The notes under the pieces are model-generated. The model saw only the letters and a list, made by a program, of their open reading frames with translations, was not told the origin of the DNA and made no database searches. A program made the translations under genes and the position numbers. From CAYUNA01 sp047629355 (GTDB lineage: Bacteria > Bacteroidota > Bacteroidia > Chitinophagales > Saprospiraceae): 32,400 nucleotides of DNA. The DNA lies in the NCBI GenBank assembly GCA_047629355.1, contig JBLHWU010000050.1, positions 1-32,400 of the forward strand, in the 5' to 3' direction. Shown piece after piece: positions 8,366 to 16,808 of the stretch (position 1 is the first letter of the stretch; the number at the start of each line of letters is the position of its first letter).

Positions 8366-8609
8366 TTAAGAGCTTGTTTGGAAATTTTATAGCCAAAAAA
8401 TCTATTTTTCAGAATATAATTTTGTTTTCAATTAAATGATTCTTTTGAGACAAACAATATTTGGGGTACATTTTTGATTGAGTTAAAATAAATATACATT
8501 AAATAAAAATTGAAAATATGATTCTGTTTTGTATATTTTATTTGTCTCAGTCGAAATTATATTTCGTATTAACTTATATTTTGGTTGAATATTTCCAAAC
8601 AACTTCTAA
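8366..8609. repeat. MITE-like element D
   Basis: About 244 bp bounded by inverted ends (TTAAGAGCTTGTTTGGAAAT against the complement of ATTTCCAAACAACTTCTAA) with a second inverted pair inside (TGAGACAAA near 8436, TTTGTCTCA near 8540). AT-rich, no ORF. Confidence 0.65.
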
Positions 8610-8613
8610 GTAA

Positions 8614-8996
8614 ATTATATTAAAAGAAGGGAAAATTCTTGTAAGAGAATTTAACCTTTAGCCGATGTCTTGTTGTATGGCACAAATATGAGGGATTTAA
8701 AGGTTAAAATAAACCGAAAAATATTTTTTTTGTGACAGGGTAAAGCTTATTTTATTATTGTTAGCGTATTAAAATGATTTTGTCCTATATTTTGTCCGCA
8801 TTTTGTTATACACTATGAGGTTTTAGCTAAAGTCGTAAAAGGTTTTAGTTGCCAAAGATGCAGGGTGCTTAATACCAGTTAATTGTTACGGTTATGCTCT
8901 TATTTGTGTGACCAAACTTAGTTATTTTTTTATGTAATTTTCCTATAATCTTCTTAAAAAAAGATTTGAAATCATCCAAAAGTATAAATACACTTT
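8614..8996. other. Non-coding AT-rich stretch
   Basis: No coding frame recognised. An 11-base inverted pair (TTTAACCTTTA at 8650-8660, TAAAGGTTAAA at 8698-8708) encloses a 37-base loop and could be part of a structured RNA, but nothing identifies it. Confidence 0.4.
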
Positions 8997-9129
8997 GTTA
9001 CCCTATTGCGCCACGCCTAACGGCGCTGCGGACAGGGTTTTGAGGGATAAGAACGGGCTTTAAAGCCCGTTCTTATCCCTCAAACTTTCCAACGCGAGGC
9101 GAAGCCGAGCGCAGAACCATAGGTAACAA
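8997..9129. repeat. Nested palindromic element with perfect core P-6
   Basis: The core 9039-9084 is a perfect 46-bp palindrome (TTTGAGGGATAAGAACGGGC...). GC-rich flanks carry partial pairing (TTGCGCC/GAGCGCA) and the outermost bases GTTACCctAT and ATAGGTAAC pair again, so the whole 133 bp behaves as one nested element. Confidence 0.85.
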
Positions 9130-9180
9130 GGTGTAGATATTTTATTGGGTGGTTTCAAAAAAAAAATAGGTTTTTATAAA

Positions 9181-9215
9181 AAAAGGTCGAAGAATAATTC
9201 ATTCTTCGACCTTTT
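9181..9215 (-). terminator. Terminator of the barrel gene
   Basis: AAAAGGTCGAAGAAT pairs with ATTCTTCGACCTTTT around AATTC; on the - strand it is followed by a further T-run. It lies just past the stop of the barrel gene at 9247. Confidence 0.85.
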
Positions 9216-9246
9216 ACGGACATTTTTATCTTAAAATTGTCTGCTA

Positions 9247-10899
9247 CTAAAACCTTGCAGTTGCTCCAATCAGGAAATTAATCCCATAAGTTGGATAATA
9301 TTGCCACCGTTGTCGCTCATTATCGAGTATGTTATTTACTTCTGCAAAGAGACCAAAATTATCAACTAACCAATATTCTGCGCCCAGACTCAAATCAAAT
9401 AAAGAATTCAAACTTTCTTTTTCCGTCGTTGTCGAAGGAATCGGCACACCATTTTCAACAAAGACACTCGCTTTCAAGCGCAATTTATCTTCCATCGTTA
9501 AATAAGTCACCATTCCATTAATCTCCAAAGCGGGTAAATGCCAAGCACGTTCTTGGTTTTTAGTATCATATACATTATAGCCAAAGGTTCCAACTACGTC
9601 CAAGTTTTTAATAATATTCGCTCGAATTGTACCACCGATATTGATAATATCAACGGTGTCGTAAAGTACGTTGAAACGGCGACGTAAACTTGGGTCATTT
9701 TCATCCAAAAGGAATAAAGCTAAGTTATCCGCTTGCTTGAAACCTACTTCTGCACGGTATTCAAAAATTTTGATATTGCCTTTCACTCCGGCGTAATATT
9801 TATAGTAACTGGTATTCTGAATCGTCATGCCCGGGGAACGCGATACCACATATGGGTTATAATCACTCAACGACTTAAAGGTATTTTTCTGTAAATCTCC
9901 TTTTGCCCCCACAAAGACCGATAAATCACTTCTGATGATATTCACCGCTACTTCTGCATCTGGATAAAAACGAAATTCATCGTCGGAATTCACCAAATTC
10001 GCGCCCACTTTTGCTGAAAAACGGTCGCCGTGAAAAGTGAAGGAAGGCTGAAAATAAATGTTGTTCAACTTCTGCGTCATCGTATCTTTATACGTCGTAT
10101 AATCAGTACGAATCCCAAGGTCAAAAGAATGCTTTCCTTCAATCCATTTTGTCCCTCGAATATCTAAGGCAAAGCCATCTTCTCCCGCTGAAAAATTATC
10201 ATTCAAAGAATAGTAATCAATACCGACATTATAGTTGATGTCTCCTGCTAACTTGACGCTATTGAAAAAATCCAGTCCAATATCGAAAGTATTGAACACT
10301 TGCTTGACATCATCTTTATCAACATCTATCGTATCCGTTAGGCTTGGGTCGAAATTGTAGCCATAGTAATGTACCTTGTCGGATTCAAATCCTAATTTGC
10401 CTTTTAGAGCAAACCCCTGCGGAAAAAAATACGTACCACCCAATCCAACTTCGGTATCTCTAAATCGCTGATTTTCAACTTCATCATTAGAAAAATTCGC
10501 GGAATGGTGCTTGATTTGTCCACCAATTTCATATTTCTTATCAATGAATTTATTAAACGACCCTTCTCCATAAAATGTACCTGGCAAACCAGCACCAGCT
10601 TTCAAATAAGCATTGTAAGCATCCATAAATTTTACGGGCTTCATCGACAGTGGTCGAATGCGCGGGGCAGGGTATTCCATCGCAAAATTCTTGACAGGAA
10701 TACTGAAAATTTGATCTTTAGTCGAAGTATCAATCGGAGGTAACTGTGGTGCTAAATCCACTTTGCTCGTTTCTTCCAATTGCGCCTCAAAGGTCTTGAC
10801 TACATCCACTTTATCACCTTCGAGGTCACCTCCAGGTTGTGCGCTGAGGTTGTAGAAGAAGAAGGTTAATCCGATTATTAGAAAGATATATTTTTGCAT
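9247..10899 (-). CDS. Outer-membrane beta-barrel protein (TonB-receptor-like barrel, no plug)
   Basis: The 550-residue precursor has a signal peptide at about residues 1-20 (MQKYIFLIIGLTFFFYNLSA), a short polar linker, then from about residue 90 many alternating amphipathic strands typical of a barrel (YLKAGAGLPGTFYGEGSFN, ..., FGLFAEVNNIL, YGINFLIGATARF) and a C-terminal phenylalanine, as in outer-membrane barrels. Annotation pipelines often call this type a TonB-dependent receptor, but no TonB box or plug domain is visible, so active uptake is doubtful. It is 143 bases downstream of the large TPR gene on the same strand, with palindrome P-7 between, and is probably co-transcribed. The pair suggests an envelope function; the ligand is unknown. 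Confidence 0.8.
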   Translation of the reverse strand: MQKYIFLIIGLTFFFYNLSAQPGGDLEGDKVDVVKTFEAQLEETSKVDLAPQLPPIDTSTKDQIFSIPVKNFAMEYPAPRIRPLSMKPVKFMDAYNAYLKAGAGLPGTFYGEGSFNKFIDKKYEIGGQIKHHSANFSNDEVENQRFRDTEVGLGGTYFFPQGFALKGKLGFESDKVHYYGYNFDPSLTDTIDVDKDDVKQVFNTFDIGLDFFNSVKLAGDINYNVGIDYYSLNDNFSAGEDGFALDIRGTKWIEGKHSFDLGIRTDYTTYKDTMTQKLNNIYFQPSFTFHGDRFSAKVGANLVNSDDEFRFYPDAEVAVNIIRSDLSVFVGAKGDLQKNTFKSLSDYNPYVVSRSPGMTIQNTSYYKYYAGVKGNIKIFEYRAEVGFKQADNLALFLLDENDPSLRRRFNVLYDTVDIINIGGTIRANIIKNLDVVGTFGYNVYDTKNQERAWHLPALEINGMVTYLTMEDKLRLKASVFVENGVPIPSTTTEKESLNSLFDLSLGAEYWLVDNFGLFAEVNNILDNERQRWQYYPTYGINFLIGATARF

Positions 10900-10957
10900 A
10901 ATTTGATAAAATGAAAATTAAAGAAATGCGCGCTACCTGTGGCGGCGCGGGTGGGAC

Positions 10958-11002
10958 TTGAGGGAGAAAAACAGTTTTACAAAAACCGTTTTTCTCCCTC
11001 AA
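10958..11002. repeat. Palindrome P-7 between the TPR and barrel genes
   Basis: TTGAGGGAGAAAAACAGTTT against AAAACCGTTTTTCTCCCTCAA. The GC-rich companion CGCGCTACCTGTGGCGGCGC lies on the barrel side (10929-10957). Its place between two co-directional genes could dampen or process the transcript. Confidence 0.9.
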
Positions 11003-11022
11003 AATTCCCTTGTCAAAGCAGC

Positions 11023-11050
11023 AATTGCTAATTGCACATTGTTAATTGTC
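11023..11050. repeat. Heptad-periodic tract over the TPR stop codon
   Basis: Four successive 7-mers AATTGCT AATTGCA CATTGTT AATTGTC; the TPR stop codon (complement of 11042-11044) lies inside. Confidence 0.6.
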
Positions 11051-14000
11051 TCCTCCTTCTTCCTCAATCAGAAAACTTCCCGGTGCATCCGCATTTTCCA
11101 ATCGATTTTGCCCATCCAACTGACGCTTCACTTGGTCTAGTTTAGCCTTAGCTTCGTTCACAATATCAGCATCGCCATCATAATTTTCCAATAGCGCTTC
11201 CAAAGATGCCTTAGCATTGAAATACGACTCTTTTTCTACGAAAATATCCGCCAATAAAAGAATACTTTTCGCCACCCAATATGGATAACTTGAACTTTCT
11301 TTATTCGCATTGATACACAACTGTTGTGCCGTCGTCAAATCTCGCTCTACATAGTGAATGTATGCGACCAAATATCTTGCTTCTGCCGTCTGTTCATTAT
11401 CGCTATTGACAATCACATTATTAAGATAACTCCTTGCTCCACCGTAATCTTTACGGTCAAACGCTTGCTTACCGAGGTAAAAATTCGCCACGGCAATCTG
11501 CCCTTTATCCGCACTTGGATTGTTGGCTACCTTCTGCGCCAATTGCGCTACGGCAGCCTGATTTCCCAGACGATATGCACTTCCCATAGCTCCTAATTGC
11601 GCATCAAAACGCTGCTCCGCAGAGGTCGCAATTTGTTCCAATTGGCTATAGTAACTATAGGCTTTTTCATAATTCTTTTCATTGTGGTATGCGATAATCG
11701 CCGCCTTTTCCATCGACCGTACAAAATATCGACTTTGTCCTCGCTGAATCACCCATTCGTAATCTTGCAACGCTTGTCCATAGTTCTCTTTCGTTGAGTA
11801 CGATTCTCCTCTATGAAAATGTACAACCAATAAATTTCGACCATTCGGATACTTGCGAATATAATCCGTATAACCATTGATGGCCCGGTCGTAATTATTA
11901 CTTTCAAAAGCAGATTCTGCCGATTGAAAATTCAAATCATCCTTTTCTGCACCATCCAATTTATAACCAGGCACCGTCTCCAAAAATGCCGCGTAACCAT
12001 CAGGGTCACCCATCACATCCACGTAAATTTCTTTCAATGCCGCCAATGCTGCATTCGCTTCATCCGCACTTGGATTATTGGAAAATATCTTTTTATAATA
12101 TTCAATGGAAGCCGATTGATTGCCCTGATTGTAAGAGATTAAGCCCAAACTTAGCAAAGAAGGAATGACCAATTTTGAATTAGGATACCGACCTGTTAAG
12201 TCTAAAAGCGGCTTTACAGCTTGGCTTAATTGACCAATATTTTGATAAGTAAGTCCCATTTGATAGAGGGCATCGTCGGCATAATCTGAATTTGGATGGT
12301 TCTCAATTAAGTTTTCTAAAGCTAAAATCTTTTCCGTCGTACGTCCTCGCAAACCTTCGATAATGGCTTTTTGATAAATCGCATACTCATAACCTGCGTA
12401 ACTTTTATCAATCGCATCATTGTAATAATTGATGGCTTGTGGATATTGATTTTTCTTGAATAAGCAATCGCCAACTCGCAATGTTGCATCTCCTAAAATA
12501 TCACTTCGCACCATTTTATTGCGAATAAAAGCCGAGTTTCGCTTGATACCCGCCACTGCATCCTGAAAATAACCAAGCGCACTTGAATATTTCTTTTGCT
12601 TCAAATAATTATAACCTTGCAAATAATTGGCAGTAAAGACGGAGGATTCATCTGGTAAGTTTTTAACCGTTTTTGATAAGGTCAAAAATTCATTGATGTA
12701 CTTATTACTCTGCTGATAATCTTTTTCTTGATGCGCAATATCTCCCAACCAATAAATCGCCAACGCCTTGTATTCTTGATTTACTGGTTTATTCAAGGAC
12801 TTATTCAAAGCCGTTTTCGCTTCCGCAAAATTCTCGTCAGCATACAATTGCTGTCCTCTAAAATACGCGACTTTTTGATAAGTTTCCTGCAATTCCGGCG
12901 TCTTATTTTCAATGCCGTCCAAAATTTCCATTGCCCGTTTGAAATCACGCGTATTCAAGAAAATATCACTCATCAAAGATTGCGCTTCGGTGTAGTATTT
13001 TGACGTTTTCGAAATACTTTGCAATGCCAATAAAGCCTCTCGGTCTTTTTTCAATTCATAACCCAATTTCGCGTAAGCAAACAAGGCATCTTCCCGTAAT
13101 TCCGCATCATAATCCATCCGACTCGCTGACCGGAATGAGCTATAGGCACTGGTATTATTACCCATTTTTAAAAGCGCGTCTCCACGATAAAAATGTGCGT
13201 ATTGACCCAATTCAGAATCTACATTGTCTAATTGTTCAAAGTTCTTAATCGCTTTCGAGTGATTGCCCTGCTGATATTGTGCATAGCCCAATTGGTAAAA
13301 TTCGCTCTCAGTCATCTTTGGCGCATTGGCTGCATAATATTCCAAAAATGGGAGTGCTTTCACAGGTTCATTGATTTCCAAATACGTTTGTCCAACCAAT
13401 TGATACAATTCCCGCCGATTCTTCAATTTGCTATCTGTCAACTTCGGCTCGACATACGTCAACACTTTTTCATAATCGCCTTGTGCAAAATAAATTTGAC
13501 CTATATAATAAGGTATATATGGACGGTATTTATTGTTTTTTTCTACCAATCGAAACGACCGAACAGCTTCATTGTAATTGCCTGAAAAGAATTCAGTCAA
13601 GCCATAATAATAGTTGGATGGATAGTAATAAATATTTTCCATCGTCCGAATGTCCGCAAAATTAGTACGAGCTGGCGCAAATTTCTTTTGAACGAAAAAG
13701 GAATAACCTGTTTTGAATTTCACTTCCGACCGTTGCTCCCGATTCAAGTCGTCGGCAGGGATTTGTGAAAAATACTCAATTGCTTTTTCATACTTTTTGG
13801 CATTGTAAAAATAGTTTGCCAACTCAATTAACGCTTGATTGGCGATTGGGTCAGGTTGATATTTTCGGATAAAATCCAAGATTAAATTTTCGCCATTTGG
13901 TAATTCTAAGCGCACTGCAGATTTGGCATAACCTAGTTCCGCACGAGCTTTCAATAGCTTAGACTCTGCTTCGTTCGTGGGTTCAAGCAGGTTCATAGCT

Positions 14001-14167
14001 TTTTTAAATTCTATCATGGCATTGCCGAAAACACCTTTTTGATAAAAATCGTCACCGCGTTTGTAAGTCAAATTGGCTTCCGTAAAAACGGTCGTCTGCT
14101 GGGCAAAGGAGGAGGTAAATAAAAAGCAAAAAGCCAGCAGTAAAGAAAGATTTTGAATTTTCTTCAT
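11042..14167 (-). CDS. Large secreted tetratricopeptide-repeat protein
   Basis: 1041 residues: signal peptide at about 1-22 (MKKIQNLSLLLAFCFLFTSS, then FAQQ), then almost wholly TPR-type helical pairs (for example YYYGLTEFFSGNYNEAVRSF, YAHFYRGDALLKMGNNTSAY, YQKAIIEGLRGRTTEKILAL, VHFHRGESYSTKENYGQALQ) ending in a short acidic tail (EEEGGDN). It probably works in the periplasm or at the outer membrane as a protein-binding scaffold. The barrel gene follows on the same strand, an arrangement I regard as common in Bacteroidota; a joint envelope role is inferred and no specific function can be assigned. The start is chosen at the signal peptide methionine. Confidence 0.85.
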   Translation of the reverse strand: MKKIQNLSLLLAFCFLFTSSFAQQTTVFTEANLTYKRGDDFYQKGVFGNAMIEFKKAMNLLEPTNEAESKLLKARAELGYAKSAVRLELPNGENLILDFIRKYQPDPIANQALIELANYFYNAKKYEKAIEYFSQIPADDLNREQRSEVKFKTGYSFFVQKKFAPARTNFADIRTMENIYYYPSNYYYGLTEFFSGNYNEAVRSFRLVEKNNKYRPYIPYYIGQIYFAQGDYEKVLTYVEPKLTDSKLKNRRELYQLVGQTYLEINEPVKALPFLEYYAANAPKMTESEFYQLGYAQYQQGNHSKAIKNFEQLDNVDSELGQYAHFYRGDALLKMGNNTSAYSSFRSASRMDYDAELREDALFAYAKLGYELKKDREALLALQSISKTSKYYTEAQSLMSDIFLNTRDFKRAMEILDGIENKTPELQETYQKVAYFRGQQLYADENFAEAKTALNKSLNKPVNQEYKALAIYWLGDIAHQEKDYQQSNKYINEFLTLSKTVKNLPDESSVFTANYLQGYNYLKQKKYSSALGYFQDAVAGIKRNSAFIRNKMVRSDILGDATLRVGDCLFKKNQYPQAINYYNDAIDKSYAGYEYAIYQKAIIEGLRGRTTEKILALENLIENHPNSDYADDALYQMGLTYQNIGQLSQAVKPLLDLTGRYPNSKLVIPSLLSLGLISYNQGNQSASIEYYKKIFSNNPSADEANAALAALKEIYVDVMGDPDGYAAFLETVPGYKLDGAEKDDLNFQSAESAFESNNYDRAINGYTDYIRKYPNGRNLLVVHFHRGESYSTKENYGQALQDYEWVIQRGQSRYFVRSMEKAAIIAYHNEKNYEKAYSYYSQLEQIATSAEQRFDAQLGAMGSAYRLGNQAAVAQLAQKVANNPSADKGQIAVANFYLGKQAFDRKDYGGARSYLNNVIVNSDNEQTAEARYLVAYIHYVERDLTTAQQLCINANKESSSYPYWVAKSILLLADIFVEKESYFNAKASLEALLENYDGDADIVNEAKAKLDQVKRQLDGQNRLENADAPGSFLIEEEGGDN

Positions 14168-14216
14168 AGAGTTGAATTAGGATTTTCTGTTAAGTATGAG
14201 GTCGTTATTAAAACTT

Positions 14217-14376
14217 AGTAACGGTAAAAAAATAACTTTGTCATCTATCAAGTCTCTCTCTTGCCTTTATTTTTCATTTTTGAAAGAGCCATTATATAGA
14301 GATAACTCCAATTTCAAAGGCAAAACTAAGACCAGAATAAACGAGCATAGTTGGGAAACTTATTCTTTCACCTACT
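14217..14376 (+). repeat. MITE-like element family B, copy B3
   Basis: AGTAACGGTAAAAAAATAAC at the left and ACTTATTCTTTCACCTACT at the right; the middle (TTATTTTTCATTTTTGAAAG..., ATAGAGATAACTCCAATTTC) follows B4 block by block. A 9-bp-arm palindrome CACCTACTTAAAGTAGGTG sits over the right end (14369-14387). Confidence 0.8.
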
Positions 14377-14393
14377 TAAAGTAGGTGACCCCA

Positions 14394-14522
14394 AATAATC
14401 AATGCTTTTAGACTGGGCTATTTTCTGTTTAAGAAACTTAAAAAATCATTCAATAAAGGGGTATTAAAGGGTTTTTAAATTCCTTAAACAAAAAATATCG
14501 GCTGTCAAAAGTGTCGATTATT
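14394..14522. repeat. MITE-like element C (imperfect full-length palindrome)
   Basis: 129 bp whose halves are imperfect reverse complements: AATAATCAATGCTTTTAGAC... at the left against the complement of ...AAAAGTGTCGATTATT at the right, with a strong inner stem GTTTAAGAAACTTAAAAA/TTTTTAAATTCCTTAAAC. No ORF. Confidence 0.7.
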
Positions 14523-14930
14523 TAAGTTCACTTATTTTAACGCAAAAAATATTCCTTTTTGGTATAAGAGTTAGCGACGAATTTAGTAAAAAAATGCGAT
14601 TCTGATAAAAACACTTCTTGTTAATGTGTAACACTTTTTAGAATTAATTATCAGTTTTTATTGGGGGGAAGGGATTTATAATGAGATTGTCTGTGTCACA
14701 AATTATTGATTTTTTTGATGAAAAAAATGACTTAACCTCCTATATTTGTCCTATTGGAGGGAAAAAGAAACGTTTTAAGTTTTTACTCAAAAAATCCTTC
14801 TAATGCTTCGATAGAAAAGCATGATTACACAATCAAACTTAGAAGTCCTGAACTATAAAAAACCCTAGTAACATCTATTGTTACTCCGTTCGAATATCAA
14901 ATTTCTAAACGGTCTGAACTCGCAAATGGA
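14523..14930. other. Upstream region of the histidine kinase
   Basis: No gene. It holds a probable promoter at 14741 and then about 175 bases of leader without a recognised riboswitch. Confidence 0.45.
14736..14760 (+). promoter_or_regulatory. -7 box TATATTTG inside a CCTCC/GGAGG inverted repeat
   Basis: TATATTTG (14741-14748) fits the TAnnTTTG consensus; a TTG lies at 14715-14717, 23 bases upstream, slightly more than usual. CCTCC and GGAGG flank the box symmetrically and could be an operator or an RNA stem at the transcript start. Confidence 0.5.
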
Positions 14931-16094
14931 ATGAATTTAATTAATAATTCGTCCATATCAGTATCTGATATGGAAACTGAAGTTAAAGATAAACTTTTTT
15001 CTTCTTTTATCAAAGAAAACATAGAAGCTCTTGCTTTTGTGGATGAGGATTTACGCTTTGTTTTTGCTAATGCTGCATTTTGTCGAGTACTCGGCTTATC
15101 TAGCAATCATCGATTGAATCAATTTCATATTTCAGTATTGCCTTTTTCAAAAAATCCACGGTTCAACGATATGGTTGAGGCATTGGTAAATAACGAATTG
15201 TCACGTTTTGAAATAGAAACAAACTATCAATCTTCGGATGCTATCGAAAAAACATTACAGTTAAAAATGGTCAGAACTGGAGAACAAGGGATGTTTGAAG
15301 GAGGTGTTTTGGTGTTGAAGGATTTGACGCAGGTGCGGGAACAGAATCAGGCTTTAAAAAACGAATTGACAGTCGTGAAAGCACAAAATAAGCGGCTACA
15401 TCGTTATATTTCTGATAAGATGCAGTTGGAAAATTTTGCTTACATCGCTACGCATGATATGAAAGAACCGTTGCGCATGATTGGTAATTTTTCACAATTA
15501 TTAGCGCGTAAATCTCGTGAAAAATTGGATAAATCCAGTCAGGAATACTTAGATTTTATTCTCACCGGCGTGAAAAGTATGAATGGTTTTATCGACGATT
15601 TATTGGTCTATTCTCGGACCGAACGTGCTGAAATGGTGTCGCAAGAGATAAAATTAGAAAGTACCTTATTTTTATTAGAACGAGAATTTGCCGGAGAATT
15701 ATCTAAAAAGAATGCAATTATCAATGCGGCATCTTTGCCCAACATCATAAATGGAAGTAAAGAAAAAATCAAAGCACTTTTTAGGAGTTTAATTTCTAAT
15801 GCATTGAAATTCAGTGATGTAGCAGAGGAGACGGAAATTAAAATTGAAGCAAAAGACAAAGGCTTTTGCTGGGAATTTTCGTTTTCAGACAATGGTATTG
15901 GTATCGAGAAAGATTACTTTGAGAAGATTTTTATGATTTTCAAAAAACTACATCCAAAAAATGTTTATCCAGGAACTGGAATGGGTCTGGCCTTGTGTAA
16001 AAAAATTGTAGAACAGCACGGCGGGAATATTTGGGTGGAATCTGAATTTGGGGAAGGGACGACTTTTTATTTTACGTTGAATAAGGAGGTGTAG
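14931..16094 (+). CDS. PAS-domain sensor histidine kinase (orphan)
   Basis: Soluble two-component sensor kinase of 387 residues. Seen: a PAS-like domain at about 25-135 (ALAFVDEDLRFVFANAAFCR...GVLVLKDLTQ), a coiled linker (EQNQALKNELTVVKAQNKRL), the HisKA H-box FAYIATHDMKEPLRMIGNF with phospho-acceptor H175, then HATPase_c with N290 (SLISNALKFS), the G1 box DNGIGI (320-325), the F region FEKIFMIFKKLH and the G2 box GTGMGLAL (348-355). All catalytic boxes are intact. No membrane span or signal peptide, so it reads a cytoplasmic cue. No response regulator adjoins, so its partner lies elsewhere. The next gene is convergent with a gap of only four bases. Confidence 0.9.
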   Translation: MNLINNSSISVSDMETEVKDKLFSSFIKENIEALAFVDEDLRFVFANAAFCRVLGLSSNHRLNQFHISVLPFSKNPRFNDMVEALVNNELSRFEIETNYQSSDAIEKTLQLKMVRTGEQGMFEGGVLVLKDLTQVREQNQALKNELTVVKAQNKRLHRYISDKMQLENFAYIATHDMKEPLRMIGNFSQLLARKSREKLDKSSQEYLDFILTGVKSMNGFIDDLLVYSRTERAEMVSQEIKLESTLFLLEREFAGELSKKNAIINAASLPNIINGSKEKIKALFRSLISNALKFSDVAEETEIKIEAKDKGFCWEFSFSDNGIGIEKDYFEKIFMIFKKLHPKNVYPGTGMGLALCKKIVEQHGGNIWVESEFGEGTTFYFTLNKEV

Positions 16095-16098
16095 TGTG

Positions 16099-16470
16099 TT
16101 AAAACCAAAGAATTTTCTGATTTATCTTCCAATTCACAAATCCTCCTCCACAATCAAAATGATTATACCGAGAGGACCAATTTTTCCCTATAATGTATCT
16201 ACCATTTCCTTCCAAAACGATAATTTGGTCATCATTAAATACGTTAACGGAATACACTTCATCAAAGGTTTTATTTTTAGCATCCAAACCTATTAATTTA
16301 ATGCGATTGCTCCACCAATGATAATTTCCAATACATCTTTTTTTACTTTGAAAAAAAGAAAGTTGAGTATTATATAAATAAGCACTGTCGTCTTGAACTT
16401 GCCAATTATTTTTGGTAATTAACGCTTTTTCAAACGGCGTACAATACAATCGGCACAAATTCCGAATCAT
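16099..16470 (-). CDS. Hypothetical protein, possibly 5'-truncated by an insertion
   Basis: Unrecognised. The open frame extends in 5' direction to a TTG at 16500 and further into the adjacent element, reading a hydrophobic stretch (FIWIIALTLAFFTGR) before the first ATG at 16470 (MIRNLCRLYCTPFEK). The body ends GNGRYIIGKNWSSRYNHFDC then GGGFVNWKINQKILWF; composition and codon use look coding, and it stops tail-to-tail with the kinase. The MITE-like element at 16520-16707 sits exactly where a membrane anchor and start would be expected, so the original start may be lost. From the ATG it gives 123 residues. Confidence 0.5.
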   Translation of the reverse strand: MIRNLCRLYCTPFEKALITKNNWQVQDDSAYLYNTQLSFFQSKKRCIGNYHWWSNRIKLIGLDAKNKTFDEVYSVNVFNDDQIIVLEGNGRYIIGKNWSSRYNHFDCGGGFVNWKINQKILWF

Positions 16471-16519
16471 TGTCCTTCCCGTAAAAAATGCCAAAGTCAA
16501 AGCAATTATCCAAATAAAA

Positions 16520-16707
16520 GTAACTACTCAGGTGGTTTAAACCTTATTTTTAGTTAAAAAGAGTTAAAAATAGGTATTTTTAGTTATGTAAATGTTAAAA
16601 ATATGCTTTTTTGTCGAAAATTTGAAAAAACCAGACAAATATAATTTTTTTTAAAAAAAAACTATAAATAACTGATAATCAGTACGTTAAAGCACCTGAG
16701 TAGTTAC
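16520..16707. mobile_element. MITE-like element E with 15-bp TIRs and 8-bp target duplication
   Basis: 188 bp. GTAACTACTCAGGTG (16520-16534) is the exact reverse complement of CACCTGAGTAGTTAC (16693-16707). The eight bases outside each end are both AAATAAAA (16512-16519 and 16708-16715), a flush direct duplication. No ORF inside, so mobilisation would need a transposase elsewhere. The flank is A/T-rich, so chance identity of the 8-mers is not excluded. Confidence 0.75.
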
Positions 16708-16787
16708 AAATAAAAAACTGTTGAAATTTTATATCGTTTTTGCCCAGACAGATGTATATTTTTCCGTTTTTGGTGCACTCGTCCTAT

Positions 16788-16808
16788 CGTCTGCCATCCA
16801 CCGTCTAA
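16788..16808. repeat. Heptad-periodic tract at the end of the FadB/J-like gene
   Basis: CGTCTGC CATCCAC CGTCTAA, three 7-mers overlapping the stop codon (complement of 16805-16807). Confidence 0.5.

Noticed and set aside
9247..10899. True TonB-dependent receptor
   Set aside because: No TonB box or plug domain between the signal peptide and the barrel, so only a barrel protein is claimed.
14196..14384. A 62-codon open frame on the + strand
   Set aside because: It coincides with MITE-like copy B3; other copies of the same element do not keep the frame open.
16096..16296. A 66-codon + strand frame after the histidine kinase
   Set aside because: It is antisense to the better - strand frame 16099-16470, which has protein-like composition and ends convergently with the kinase.
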